Counted from the stretch's first letter, positions 8,684 through 17,515 are shown. The stretch: DNA of 64,000 bases from Deltaproteobacteria bacterium (GCA_016186945.1 JACPKR010000008.1:39872-103871); one strand, 5' to 3'. The notes: a model not told the origin generated them from the sequence alone. Program-made: numbers and translations.

Positions 8684-9663
8684 GGATGTCCTCCCCCTTT
8701 CGCAATATGGACCGCATGGGGCAATAGAGTTTCCAACGTTTCGATTCCTGCCTCAAGCGCCTGCGGCTTTCCTGGCAATGCGATCACTAAAGTTTGGCCA
8801 ATGAGGCCCCCCTCACTTCCGCTAAGCCAGGATTTTTTGGTTTGTACAGCCCCTTTTTGTCGTAAAAGTTCACCGATACCCGGGACCGGTTTTGTGAAAA
8901 GTTTCGACAGCGTCACAAGTGTGACATCACGAGGCCCCAACCCGGTACCGCCTGTTGTCACGACAAGGTCAGCCTGCTGAACCTCTACGAAATGCAAGAC
9001 GGCCTCACGGATGCGTTCTCCCTCGTCGGGGACAAGCTTGGCGTCGAGAACAGCCGCACCGCGTTCTTCAAGTAGATGCCTGAGGCGAGGCCCAGAGTGA
9101 TCTTCAGTCTCACCGCGTGCGCAACGGTCACTTACCGTCAGGACACATGCGCGTATCTTTGCCAACGGATGCTCGACTTTCTTTTCAACCTTTTCAACGT
9201 TCTCGAATTTGGGATGCAGCCAGACACCTGATTTTCCCCCTTCTTTTCTCACCAGATGAATGTCTGACAGACAAAGGACAGGATCGACTCCCTTGCTAAG
9301 ATCGTAAATCGCAAGAAGTGCTGCACTCACTCCCGTCAGAGCTTCCATCTCTACACCCGTCTTTGCTGTTGTGAATGCTTCGCAGCTTACGGTGATCGAG
9401 TGATTGTCACTAAATTCGCAGCTCACCTTCACGCCGTCCAAGCCCAGAGGGTGACAGAGGGGAAGTATGTCGGAAGTCCTTTTAGCCGCTGCAATTCCGG
9501 CTAGTTCGGCCATTGCCAACACATCTCCTTTCGGCATCTGTCGCGAGCGGATACGTTGTAAAGTTTCCGCCGCCATGATGATCCTTCCCCGCGCAAGGGC
9601 ACGGCGTCGTGTTGCTGTTTTTTCCGTTACGTCTATCATGTGAAAGGAACTATGCTCGACCAT
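8680..9663 (-). CDS. moaCB: Bifunctional MoaC-MogA (MoaCB) molybdenum cofactor protein
   Basis: A fusion of two Moco steps in about 327 residues. The N-terminal 165 residues are cyclic pyranopterin monophosphate synthase (MoaC), with SFHMIDVTEK, LPLCHPLGLDGV and VEMEALTGVSAALL. The C-terminal domain is a MogA/MoaB-type molybdopterin adenylyltransferase, with LTVSDRCARGETEDHSG and VVTTGGTGLGPRDVT. The ATG at 9663 is preferred because AAAGGA sits about 6 bases before it; ATG 9669 and a longer frame to 9741 are alternatives. It is the first gene of the operon. MoaA, needed for the preceding step, is not in the window. Confidence 0.93.
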   Translation of the reverse strand: MVEHSSFHMIDVTEKTATRRRALARGRIIMAAETLQRIRSRQMPKGDVLAMAELAGIAAAKRTSDILPLCHPLGLDGVKVSCEFSDNHSITVSCEAFTTAKTGVEMEALTGVSAALLAIYDLSKGVDPVLCLSDIHLVRKEGGKSGVWLHPKFENVEKVEKKVEHPLAKIRACVLTVSDRCARGETEDHSGPRLRHLLEERGAAVLDAKLVPDEGERIREAVLHFVEVQQADLVVTTGGTGLGPRDVTLVTLSKLFTKPVPGIGELLRQKGAVQTKKSWLSGSEGGLIGQTLVIALPGKPQALEAGIETLETLLPHAVHIAKGGGHP

Positions 9664-9844
9664 TCCCATCCTTTCTGTGTGTTTATAAGTAAGGTGGTTT
9701 AATATCACAAAGAAAGACAGATATATGTCTAAAAAATGCACGGTTCTAAATACGGAAGCATGTCCGGCGAGAGAAAGCGTCGCCTTCAGAAATTTGGAAA
9801 AACTTTCTTTGTTTAATAGCTACTTAAGAAATGTTGTGTATCCA

Positions 9845-9863
9845 AATCTTGCAAAGCAAGATT
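9845..9863. promoter_or_regulatory. Perfect palindrome between moaCB and nrdJ
   Basis: AATCTTGC-AAA-GCAAGATT is an exact 8-bp inverted repeat with a 3-base spacer. It lies in the 257-bp divergent gap, 58 bases before the nrdJ start. It could be a repressor operator or a leader hairpin. It does not look like the known NrdR box, and no convincing cobalamin riboswitch was recognised. Confidence 0.4.
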
Positions 9864-9920
9864 GTCCGAATAAAAATGATCTAACCAACGAAACATTTTA
9901 ACTTTTGGAGTGGTGCCACG

Positions 9921-12212
9921 ATGTATGCGCTTGACCTATCCTATTACCCAAAAGAGATTAAAAAACGTAACGGCGAAATCGTTCCCTTCGATGAGTCAAA
10001 AATTGAAAACGCTGTGCTGAAAGCGATGCAGGCTTGCGGAGAAGGTTCGCCTCAACAGGCTCAGAAAGTTGCCAAGGGCGTGTTGAAGGAAATCATCAAA
10101 ATCAAGCGGCACTTCAGAGGCTTCGTGCCTGAAGTCGAGGGGATTCAAGACCTCGTCGAAAAGACGCTTATTTTTGAACGCCTCGTCAAGACGGCGAAAG
10201 CTTATATTTTGTATCGCGACAAACGGTCATCCTTTCGCCAACAAAAAGAACATATTCCAGAGCACATCAAAAAATTAGCTGACGAAAGTAAGACGTATTT
10301 TAAAAGCGACTTCAACGAGTTTGTCTACCTGCGCACATACTCCCGTTGGGTTGAAGATGAGAACAGGCGGGAGACTTGGGTCGAAACAGTCGACCGTTAC
10401 ATGAATTTCATGCGTGAGAATATCGGCAACAAACTTACAGAAAAAGAATACAAGGAACTACGAGAAGGCATCCTCACACAGAATGTCATGCCATCTATGC
10501 GCCTCATGCAATTTTCCGGCACGGCAGCTCGGGCAACAAACGTTTGCGCTTACAACTGTTCCTACATTGCACCCGTCAAACTCGATGACTTTGCCGATGT
10601 GATGTACGTACTTATGTGCGGTACAGGTGTGGGTTTTTCCGTTGAGAACCAAAATATCCAGGCCCTTCCTCAAATTGCTATGCAGACGGGACGCAAACAC
10701 CCTACCTATGTTGTGGAAGACAGTCGCGAAGGTTGGTGCGATGCCTTCAAGATCGGCCTAAAAACATGGTATGCGGGGGAAGATATCGACTTTGACTTCT
10801 CCCAATGTCGTCCAGCCGGGGCAAGGTTGAAAACACTTGGGGGTAAAAGTTCAGGTCCCCGCCCTTTGAATGACTTGCTGACTTTTTCCCGTGGGAAAAT
10901 CCTGAGTCGACAAGGGGGAAGGCTATCAACACTCGATACTCATGACATTCTGTGCAAGATTGGGGAAATCGTCGTGGCAGGAGGAGTGCGCAGAAGTGCG
11001 ATGATTTCTCTGTCAGACTTGAATGATGCCGACCTCAGGAATGCAAAAAAAGGGCAATTTTACTACAACGACCCACAGAGGATCATTGCGAACAACTCAG
11101 CAGCTTATGTGCGCAAACCTTCCAGCCGTGAGTTTCTGGAAGAATGGTTAGCACTCGTCAACAGTGGCTCCGGTGAGCGAGGCATTTTCAACCGCGGAGG
11201 GCTTCTTCACACCTTGCCTGAAAGACGCCTCAAACACCTTCGGCAGAAAGAAGACATCGTTAATGGGAATATCGTAGGGTTTATCGGCACAAATCCCTGT
11301 GGTGAAATTGTCCTGCGTTCAAAACAGTTCTGCAACCTGACAGAAGTCATCGCAAAGCCGGAAGATACGAGAGAAAGTCTGCTTAACAAGGTACGCCTAG
11401 CTGCCATCCTCGGTACTTACCAGGCATCGCTCACCCACTTCCCGTACCTCTCAGAAGATTGGGTGAAAAACTGTGAGGAAGAACGCCTGCTCGGTGTTTC
11501 CATCACAGGCCAGTGGGACAGCGAAGCCGTTCGTCATGCAGACGTGTTTCGGGACTTGAAAGAAGAAAGTCTGAAAACCAACAGGGAGTATGCGAAACGC
11601 TTCGGCATCAATCCCGCAACAGCCGTTACATGCGTGAAACCTTCCGGAAACGTCTCCCAGGTTGTCGACTGTGCTTCGGGAATGCACCCACGCTTCGCCA
11701 AGTATTACATCCGACGTGTGCGCGTGGCCGCAACCGATGCGCTTTTCCAGATGATGAAAGCCAAGGGACTTCCCTACCATCCCGAAGTTGGACAAACCTT
11801 GGAGAATGCCACAACCTACATTCTGGAATTCCCCATCAAGGCTCCCGAAAACGCAGTCACACGCCACGATCTCTCAGCTCTCCAGCAACTGGAATACTGG
11901 AAAGTTGTAAAAACCAACTACACCGAACACAACCCATCCATTACCGTCTATGTAAAAGATGAAGAATGGGTTGCCGTCGCCGACTGGGTCTATGAAAACT
12001 GGGATCTGGTAGGAGGCTTAACCTTCCTTCCCCATACCGACCACGTCTACCGCCTGGCTCCCTATGAAGAGATCGACGAAGCTACCTACAACGATCTTAT
12101 GAAGAAAACTCCGCACCTGGACTTTTCAGAGCTTTACCTTTTCGAAACCACTGACCCAACGGAATTGAAAAGGGAACTCGCCTGTAGTGCAGGCGTCTGC
12201 GAGATCGTTTAG
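9921..12212 (+). CDS. nrdJ: Adenosylcobalamin-dependent ribonucleoside-triphosphate reductase (class II)
   Basis: This B12-dependent reductase turns ribonucleotides into deoxyribonucleotides. It has 763 residues with an N-terminal ATP-cone (about 12-105) for allosteric control. Catalytic cysteines are visible: C460 in GTNPCGEI (thiyl radical), C471 in FCNLTE, and C209 or C213 in ATNVCAYNC. The C-terminal pair C755/C760 in CSAGVC has the C-x4-C spacing of monomeric RTPR, which reloads the active site through thioredoxin. No partner radical-generating gene is adjacent, as expected for class II. GGAG lies 11-14 bases before the ATG. Confidence 0.93.
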   Translation: MYALDLSYYPKEIKKRNGEIVPFDESKIENAVLKAMQACGEGSPQQAQKVAKGVLKEIIKIKRHFRGFVPEVEGIQDLVEKTLIFERLVKTAKAYILYRDKRSSFRQQKEHIPEHIKKLADESKTYFKSDFNEFVYLRTYSRWVEDENRRETWVETVDRYMNFMRENIGNKLTEKEYKELREGILTQNVMPSMRLMQFSGTAARATNVCAYNCSYIAPVKLDDFADVMYVLMCGTGVGFSVENQNIQALPQIAMQTGRKHPTYVVEDSREGWCDAFKIGLKTWYAGEDIDFDFSQCRPAGARLKTLGGKSSGPRPLNDLLTFSRGKILSRQGGRLSTLDTHDILCKIGEIVVAGGVRRSAMISLSDLNDADLRNAKKGQFYYNDPQRIIANNSAAYVRKPSSREFLEEWLALVNSGSGERGIFNRGGLLHTLPERRLKHLRQKEDIVNGNIVGFIGTNPCGEIVLRSKQFCNLTEVIAKPEDTRESLLNKVRLAAILGTYQASLTHFPYLSEDWVKNCEEERLLGVSITGQWDSEAVRHADVFRDLKEESLKTNREYAKRFGINPATAVTCVKPSGNVSQVVDCASGMHPRFAKYYIRRVRVAATDALFQMMKAKGLPYHPEVGQTLENATTYILEFPIKAPENAVTRHDLSALQQLEYWKVVKTNYTEHNPSITVYVKDEEWVAVADWVYENWDLVGGLTFLPHTDHVYRLAPYEEIDEATYNDLMKKTPHLDFSELYLFETTDPTELKRELACSAGVCEIV

Positions 12213-12221
12213 GCCACAAAG

Positions 12222-12381
12222 AGCCACTTGGGGCAAGGAGGTGGTTTGGAGGAAACTCCGCAGCTGGTTCCTCCAAGAAATCCCTTGGGGGAGCGACCCT
12301 TCGCTTTGCTCAGGGCAGGCTTTTCCCTCGCCCCCCCAACCCCCCCTCTCCCTATTTGCCCCAAGTGGCTTACGCATTACG
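12222..12381 (+). repeat. Full-length family A repeat (A1 + A2 + terminal inverted repeats)
   Basis: About 160 bp between nrdJ and the ankyrin gene. The left end GCCACTTGGGGCAAGG and right end TTGCCCCAAGTGGCTTACG are inverted repeats. A1 is the hairpin TTGGAGGAA...TTCCTCCAA. Its A2 module carries an extra string, TTCGCTTTGCTCAGGGCAGG, also seen in fragment form at 48137. Confidence 0.93.
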
Positions 12382-12390
12382 AGCCGATAA

Positions 12391-12419
12391 AATCGCCGCT
12401 TGCAAACGGCGGTGTTTTT
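12391..12419 (+). terminator. Possible intrinsic terminator after nrdJ
   Basis: CGCCG and CGGCG pair across an 8-base loop, and the hairpin is followed by GTGTTTTTGG. The T-run is short, so this is tentative. Confidence 0.45.
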
Positions 12420-12467
12420 GGCTATAAAGCCTCTAAACAACCCGCTAAAATTACATAAAGAATTTTT

Positions 12468-13448
12468 ATGAGTAAGATCAATACAATAAGACTCCTTACC
12501 TTCTTGGTCTGTCTCCACTTGCCGCTTTGTTATGCCATGCCTCCCAAGAGGCCACTCGGCTTCGAATTGTTGGAAGGAGCAAGGCTAGCCGAAAGTGATG
12601 GAGAAGATAGCGGGGATGAGGGGGCGGCAGCAGCACATCCCATCTATGCCCTGGCTGAAGATGATGAAGAAGAAGATGACGAGTTTGTTGCAGGTACTGC
12701 CTTTCCTGCACTCCCCGTAATTATAATCACACCCGCTGACCCCCCCACAATTATAATCACACCCGCTGAAACCGAACCTGCCTTCAACGGAATCCTGCAA
12801 CGATTCCTTCTCACTGTCAGGACCTATCTGGATCAAGAGCGGGACGACCTGACTCCTTACGTACCTCGATCTCTACGTGCAAACATTGCTGGAATTCGTC
12901 GATTGATGACGGCTGTGCTTGCCGACGACCTTACGACCGCACGGCGCCTTTTGGAAGAAGGGGTGGACCCACGTGTTCCTGACTTTGAAGACTCTGCGGG
13001 TAGAGTTCCCTTGCATGCTGCCACAACAACCGGAATGGTGGATTTATTGCTTAGGCACGGCGCAGACATAGAACAACCCGACTACGATGGGATGACCCCA
13101 CTACATGTTGCGGTGATGCTGTTTCGTTTTGGTCATGTGGAGGATTTCGGGGGATATGATCGTCATTATGATGTCGTGCGACACCTTCTCGATCATGGTG
13201 CAGATATCAATGCGCGCAATATTCACGGCCATCGACCTCTCGATTTTGCGGCGCTGGAAGACTTACCAAGGAACATCTTAGATATGTTGACCCCCCCTAA
13301 TCCTCAAGCGGGCGCGGCTACGGGACAAGGATTCGGGTTGGGGTTTGGCTCGGCAGAGGACAGCGGATCCCTCGATTCTCTATCAAGCATGGGCTCGCTT
13401 CACGGTGGCGAAAGAAGGGGGGGAGAGCGAGAGGGTGCCGCCGAATGA
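12468..13448 (+). CDS. Secreted ankyrin-repeat protein
   Basis: 326 residues. A signal peptide (hydrophobic core LLTFLVCLHLPLC, cleavage near residue 23) sends it out of the cytoplasm. An acidic linker (EDDEEEDDEF) and a tandem duplication of IIITPA follow. Three to four ankyrin repeats (about residues 145-270) contain the consensus pieces LLRHGADIEQPDYDGMTPLH and LLDHGADINARNIHGHRPLD. The C-terminus is low-complexity Gly/Ser/Arg. Ankyrin repeats mediate protein binding; the target is unknown. It stands alone between two repeat-rich gaps. Confidence 0.8.
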   Translation: MSKINTIRLLTFLVCLHLPLCYAMPPKRPLGFELLEGARLAESDGEDSGDEGAAAAHPIYALAEDDEEEDDEFVAGTAFPALPVIIITPADPPTIIITPAETEPAFNGILQRFLLTVRTYLDQERDDLTPYVPRSLRANIAGIRRLMTAVLADDLTTARRLLEEGVDPRVPDFEDSAGRVPLHAATTTGMVDLLLRHGADIEQPDYDGMTPLHVAVMLFRFGHVEDFGGYDRHYDVVRHLLDHGADINARNIHGHRPLDFAALEDLPRNILDMLTPPNPQAGAATGQGFGLGFGSAEDSGSLDSLSSMGSLHGGERRGGEREGAAE

Positions 13449-13562
13449 CACGGTGTCTTTACACATACTGCACTGATGCTTACGGTAGGAAAAATTGTGC
13501 ACTTAAGGTTTCTCTGCTTCTTCCGCAAAGGACTTCAGAGAGTTTTCTAACGGAGGCACGCA

Positions 13563-13892
13563 GTGTCCGCAGAAGATTACGAAACATACAAACAGATCAA
13601 GGAAGAACTCTCCCAACCCATCGACGAGAAAGACCTCGATAGGGCAACGCTCAAGAAACTATACGAAAGCAAGCTCGTCTACCTGGACTACCTCCGGATC
13701 AAATGTTTCACAGCAGTAAACCAGCAAAAGATGACCCCCTTCACTATTGACGACTACACTTACATTCTGGATGCCATCAAGCAGACAAAGGCTCAAATCA
13801 CCAAGCTTGTACGCTCTGCAGTCCTCTCCTCCCTTGAACTCCCCTTTTGTGATACAGTACCTGGGATAAGAAACCCCTCAGATCGCAAATAG
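13563..13892 (+). CDS. Small hypothetical protein
   Basis: A 109-residue, highly charged, mostly helical protein with a GTG start and GGAGG 8 bases upstream. Opening residues SAEDYETYKQIKEELSQPID are rich in Glu and Lys. No motif, signal or membrane segment was recognised. The last 20 residues (after about codon 88) look less helical and run toward the palindromic repeat C, so the C-terminus may have been altered. It lies upstream of the degenerate receiver gene. Confidence 0.6.
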   Translation: MSAEDYETYKQIKEELSQPIDEKDLDRATLKKLYESKLVYLDYLRIKCFTAVNQQKMTPFTIDDYTYILDAIKQTKAQITKLVRSAVLSSLELPFCDTVPGIRNPSDRK

Positions 13893-13932
13893 GCAGGGTA
13901 TGTTCATATGAGAATGGAATGAGAAAAAATAA

Positions 13933-14038
13933 CGTCATTGCGAGAAGGGCGAAGCCCGACGAAGCAATCCAGGTTGTCTGCCGCTTACAAGGTGGGCAAA
14001 TTTCAGCCTGGATTGCTTCGCATTCGCTCGCAATGAAC
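13933..14038. repeat. Palindromic repeat C (GTCATTGCGAG type)
   Basis: GTCATTGCGAG on the left pairs with CTCGCAATGAAC on the right. Inner arms CGAAGCAATCCAGG and CCTGGATTGCTTCG are also inverted. This resembles a palindromic repeat class known from many unrelated bacterial genomes. It is a single copy in this window, between the small hypothetical gene and the receiver-like gene. Confidence 0.85.
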
Positions 14039-14064
14039 AGGCCCTGGCAAATAGGAAGGTTCCC

Positions 14065-14637
14065 TTGTCTAAGTTTCACAACCCGAAAGTGTTTTACTTT
14101 GTGGCAACTCCTCCCATGAAGAAGATCATCCAGCTTGCCCTTGAGGATTTTCCTTTAAACCTCTATGAGGGGACAAACTGGGAGGAAGCTGAACAGTTCC
14201 TCACCTTGGGTAACTTTGACCTCGTCATATTAGACGCGACTCTCCTCGATGAAAGCCGGTCGGAGTCGTTCCTTGCTAAGGCTACGAATGTCCCCCTTCT
14301 GCTATTGGACGGAGCGGGAACCCCACGCCGAAGGATTGCGGAAAGCGGGCGTTCTGCGGTGCTCCGACGACCTTTTGAGAAGGAGGACTTTCTCGCTGCG
14401 ATTCGAAACATGGGCGTGCAGTGGAAAAGGGAACAGCCCCCCGCCCCCCAAGTGGGGGCAGAAGAACTGGAAACCCTTCAACTTGGGATGAGCCTAAAAG
14501 AGGAACTCAAACTCCAAGTAAGACTATATGTAGAAAAGTACTGCCAGGAACACTTCCCCGCCCTTGCTGAGAAAGTGTTGACGAGAGAGATTCGGCGCCT
14601 TACAGATGAACGCGCGTCCCTTCTTGACAACGATTGA
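14065..14637 (+). CDS. Degenerate response-regulator receiver-like protein
   Basis: 190 residues from a TTG start preceded by AGGAAGG. The N-terminal 120 residues follow the receiver layout: a first beta strand VFYFVATPP, LVILD with D57 at the phosphoacceptor position, and a C-terminal RRPFEKEDF where receivers have KPF. The acidic pair of the first strand is absent and the conserved lysine is arginine, so phosphorylation is doubtful. A helical tail of about 55 residues follows. It overlaps the region just upstream of nadC, whose ATG lies 16 bases after its stop. Confidence 0.65.
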   Translation: MSKFHNPKVFYFVATPPMKKIIQLALEDFPLNLYEGTNWEEAEQFLTLGNFDLVILDATLLDESRSESFLAKATNVPLLLLDGAGTPRRRIAESGRSAVLRRPFEKEDFLAAIRNMGVQWKREQPPAPQVGAEELETLQLGMSLKEELKLQVRLYVEKYCQEHFPALAEKVLTREIRRLTDERASLLDND

Positions 14638-14653
14638 ACGAGGAAAGCTTTCC

Positions 14654-15499
14654 ATGCCAGAAATTCATAGCCTTCAACTCCAGCCGATCATAGATCGGGC
14701 GTTGGAAGAAGATTGGGGAAACGGAGATTGGACCACCGATTTGTGCGTGCAAAAAGGGACCAAGGCCCATGCAAGCATCATAGCGAAAAAACCGACGCTG
14801 GCATCCTGTCTTGAAATCGCCCAGGCTGTGTTCTTCCGCGTCGATCCTGGACTGAACATCAAACTTCGTGCCAAGAATGGTGATCCTGTAGGGGAAAAAA
14901 CTCTCCTCATGGAAATTGAAGGGGAAGCCCGCTCGATTCTAAAAGCTGAACGTGTAGCGCTTAACTTTCTCTGCAGAATGTGCGGTGTCTCACACATGAC
15001 CAGCCGATACGTTGCCAAGCTGAAGGGATTCAAAGCCAAATTGCTTGACACCCGCAAGACATCCCCAGGGCTGCGCCTTCTTGAGAAGTGGGCGACCTCG
15101 ATCGGTGGCGCGCGTAACCACAGACTTTGTCTCACAGACGGTGTCCTTGTGAAGGAGAACCATATACGAGCAGCAGGCAGTATTACAAACGCAGTCAATC
15201 GTCTGTTAGAAAGCCTGCCTCCCACGCTCAAGATCGAGGTTGAAGCCAGCACCCTTGACGAAGTTCACGAAGCCCTCGACGCCGGTGCTGACCTTATCCT
15301 TCTGGACAACATGTCAATTTCCGAAATGAAACTCGCCGTTCGTACTGTAAGGGGACGTGTTTTGCTAGAAGCGTCTGGCAATATTACCCTGGATAACATC
15401 GCGGACGTTGCTGAGACGGGCGTCGATTTTATCTCCTCAAGTGCGATCATCCATTCAGCTCCCTGGGCTGACCTTAGCCTACTTTTTACAGTCCCATGA
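14654..15499 (+). CDS. nadC: Nicotinate-nucleotide pyrophosphorylase (quinolinate phosphoribosyltransferase)
   Basis: This enzyme converts quinolinate and PRPP to nicotinate mononucleotide in de novo NAD synthesis. About 281 residues. Motifs include DTRKTSPGLR, GGARNHR, KENHI, EVEAS and LLDNMS. The ATG at 14654 has GAGGAAAG upstream; a longer frame begins inside the previous gene. The stop overlaps birA by 4 bases. nadB, for the earlier step, is at 27659-29257; nadA is not seen. Confidence 0.93.
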   Translation: MPEIHSLQLQPIIDRALEEDWGNGDWTTDLCVQKGTKAHASIIAKKPTLASCLEIAQAVFFRVDPGLNIKLRAKNGDPVGEKTLLMEIEGEARSILKAERVALNFLCRMCGVSHMTSRYVAKLKGFKAKLLDTRKTSPGLRLLEKWATSIGGARNHRLCLTDGVLVKENHIRAAGSITNAVNRLLESLPPTLKIEVEASTLDEVHEALDAGADLILLDNMSISEMKLAVRTVRGRVLLEASGNITLDNIADVAETGVDFISSSAIIHSAPWADLSLLFTVP

Positions 15500-16215
15500 A
15501 GATTTACAGGTACGAATCCATTGGGTCGACGTCCACGGAAGCAACACAACTTCTCTTACAAGGTGTACGCCCACCATTTGTTGTCACAGCAAAAACGCAA
15601 ACAGCAGGCAGGGGAAGCGGCTCGCGGACATGGAAAAGCCCGGCTGGTAATCTTTACCTTTCTCTCGCCCTGACTTGCAGAAAAGACGAAGTCGGCCCCC
15701 TGCCTTTAAAGGTTGCGGTACTCCTTGCCCATTGGATGCAGGAACGTGTGAAACTGACGCCAACTCTAAAATGGCCGAACGACCTACTTCTGGACGGAAA
15801 GAAACTCGCAGGAATCTTATGTGAAGCAAGCTGGCAGCCAGGAAACGTCTCATGCGACGTAATCGTGGGAATCGGAATCAATGTGAATAACACGCCAGAA
15901 CTTGAGTCAGACTACCAAGCCACCTGCTTGCGGACCGCAAGTAGCAAGGAATGGGAACTCGAAAGCCTATTGGATTCTCTCTTACTTTTTTGGGAACAGA
16001 AGGAACCAAAATGGAGGAACAAAGAACTTTACCTGGCGGCTTATCGAACCCTTCATCTGCCACCAGGTCAAGTTCTTCAGGATACAGTTTACCCTCATGA
16101 CTTATATAGTTTTGAGGCGATTGATAGCGAAGGATGCCTCGTGGTGCGTAACATTAACGATACGTCCTCGCGAAGCATTGTTACTGCGCAACATACCTTA
16201 CGCTGGCAGCTTTAG
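15496..16215 (+). CDS. birA: Biotin--[acetyl-CoA-carboxylase] ligase
   Basis: This enzyme attaches biotin to the carrier lysine of biotin-dependent carboxylases. 239 residues, catalytic and C-terminal domains only. IGSTSTEA, the biotinyl-AMP loop AGRGSGSRTW and KWPNDLLLDGKKLAGIL are present. The N-terminal DNA-binding domain of E. coli BirA is missing, so it is a monofunctional (class I) ligase. ATGA overlap with nadC indicates coupling. A likely substrate is the BCCP at 57633-58199 (K149). Confidence 0.92.
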   Translation: MKIYRYESIGSTSTEATQLLLQGVRPPFVVTAKTQTAGRGSGSRTWKSPAGNLYLSLALTCRKDEVGPLPLKVAVLLAHWMQERVKLTPTLKWPNDLLLDGKKLAGILCEASWQPGNVSCDVIVGIGINVNNTPELESDYQATCLRTASSKEWELESLLDSLLLFWEQKEPKWRNKELYLAAYRTLHLPPGQVLQDTVYPHDLYSFEAIDSEGCLVVRNINDTSSRSIVTAQHTLRWQL

Positions 16216-16760
16216 AGGTCTTCATCCACAGCGGCGGCTTCGACGTCCCATTCATCATTCTTGATGCCATAAGATTCCCTCTCGCCGAGGTGGTCTTTGT
16301 ATTTTGCAAACAAAGCAGATTCAGCAAGCGAAGCTCTGAATTCAACGGGCAGACTTTCTAGCGATGTCAATTGGGGAATGGCAATCAGGAGAATCGTTTC
16401 TGCAAACTCAATCCGCACCTCGTCCATCTGGGAACCAGGGAAAAACTGTGAGTGAAGGATCAGGACACGATCGTCTGTTTTTTCGCGATCTTTTCCCACC
16501 AGACTGACAATCAAGGCTTTGTTGTGACGGTCGCGACAGATGTTAAGGTTGTCTCTATCGTAAGCTGTCATGTCAATGGCTGTAATCAGTTCCTTTCCCT
16601 CAACAAAAGAGAGATAGCCTTCTAATTCTTCATAGGATGGAACTATAAATTCCGCATCCTCCGCTTTCCTCCAGTCGAAGCTTTCACAAAAGTTGTTCGC
16701 GAATGCTGAACCTGTAAGGCTAGCAAAAAAGAGAGAACAGATAACAATCTTCCTAATCAT
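16212..16760 (-). CDS. Secreted hypothetical protein
   Basis: 182 residues with a clear signal peptide (IVICSLFFASLTGSAFA, cleavage around residue 21). The mature part has two cysteines early (FCESF, ICRDR) and a mixed alpha/beta composition ending in an acidic tail VEAAAVDEDL. No family was recognised. It is convergent with birA, overlapping it by 4 bases. AGGAG stands 7 bases before the ATG. Confidence 0.7.
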   Translation of the reverse strand: MIRKIVICSLFFASLTGSAFANNFCESFDWRKAEDAEFIVPSYEELEGYLSFVEGKELITAIDMTAYDRDNLNICRDRHNKALIVSLVGKDREKTDDRVLILHSQFFPGSQMDEVRIEFAETILLIAIPQLTSLESLPVEFRASLAESALFAKYKDHLGERESYGIKNDEWDVEAAAVDEDL

Positions 16761-16796
16761 TTTTTACTCCTCATGTTAGGATTGATAGGTTTGCAA

Positions 16797-16944
16797 GTAA
16801 TGTGTAAACCCTTTGGGGCAAGGAGGAGGTTTGGAGGAAACTGCGCAGCTGGTTCCTCCAAAGAAATCCCTTGAGGGAGCGACGGTTCCCTCGCCCCCCC
16901 AAACCCCCCCCTCCCTTTTTGCCCCTAGCGGCTTACGGGTTACG
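16797..16944 (+). repeat. Full-length family A repeat
   Basis: Between two divergently transcribed genes (secreted orphan and thioesterase). Terminal arms are GTAATGTGTAAACCCTTTGGGGCAA-like and the pairing TTGCCCCTAGCGGCTTACGGG, somewhat diverged. A1 and A2 modules are intact. Confidence 0.9.
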
Positions 16945-17023
16945 TTTGTAAGTCGCGTATGGATTACCTAAGTTTCTTCATCGTGGATAGTTTTATTTTG
17001 TAGCCCCTTAATCGAGAGATAAA

Positions 17024-17515
17024 ATGAGAAGCGGAAAAAAACCTAGAGAATCTTGGGTAGAAATGACGGAAATCGTTTTGCCACAACACACGAATGGCCT
17101 CGGTACAGTTTTCGGTGGCGTTGTCGTGTCCTGGGTTGACATCGCCGCTGCAATTTGTGCGCAACGACACAGCGAGCAAATTGTAGTAACTGCATCCATT
17201 GACGCGATGCACTTCCTCGCACCCATTCGCTTGGGTTGGGTGGTCAATATCAAAGCAAGTATGAACTTCGTTGCCCACTCCAGCTGTGAAGTGGGTGTAA
17301 AAATTATGGCAGAAAATCCACTGACCCAGGAACACCACCACACTGCGAGTGCGTACGTAACTATGGTAGCGTTAGCCCGTGATGGGCACGCGTTGACGAT
17401 GCCCCCTCTCCTTGCGGAGACAGACGATGAAAAAAGGCGCTTTCGCGAAGCAGCGGAAAGACGAATGACGCGATTGGAATTGCGAGACCGACTTAAAAAA
17501 CGTCATAAGGGGTGA
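17024..17515 (+). CDS. Acyl-CoA thioesterase, hotdog fold (YciA/BFIT-like)
   Basis: 163 residues. ESWVEMTEIVLPQHTNGLG, TVFGG and the helix SWVDIAAAICAQRH, with the catalytic-type aspartate, identify the hotdog thioesterase family that hydrolyses acyl-CoA. HFLAPIRLGWVVNIKA matches the second half of the fold. A charged C-terminal tail (RRMTRLELRDRLKKRHKG) is extra. Cytoplasmic. Physiological acyl-CoA substrate unknown. Confidence 0.88.
   Translation: MRSGKKPRESWVEMTEIVLPQHTNGLGTVFGGVVVSWVDIAAAICAQRHSEQIVVTASIDAMHFLAPIRLGWVVNIKASMNFVAHSSCEVGVKIMAENPLTQEHHHTASAYVTMVALARDGHALTMPPLLAETDDEKRRFREAAERRMTRLELRDRLKKRHKG

Noticed and set aside
9664-9920. Cobalamin riboswitch before the B12-dependent reductase
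   Set aside because: The gap is large enough, but I could not recognise a B12-box; only the short palindrome stands out.
12391-12419. Part of the family A repeat
   Set aside because: It lies outside the right inverted arm and is absent from other copies, so it was treated as a separate possible terminator.
13445-13642. 65-residue frame starting at the ankyrin gene end
   Set aside because: Overlaps the better supported GTG gene at 13563 in another frame, with no ribosome-binding site or sensible composition.
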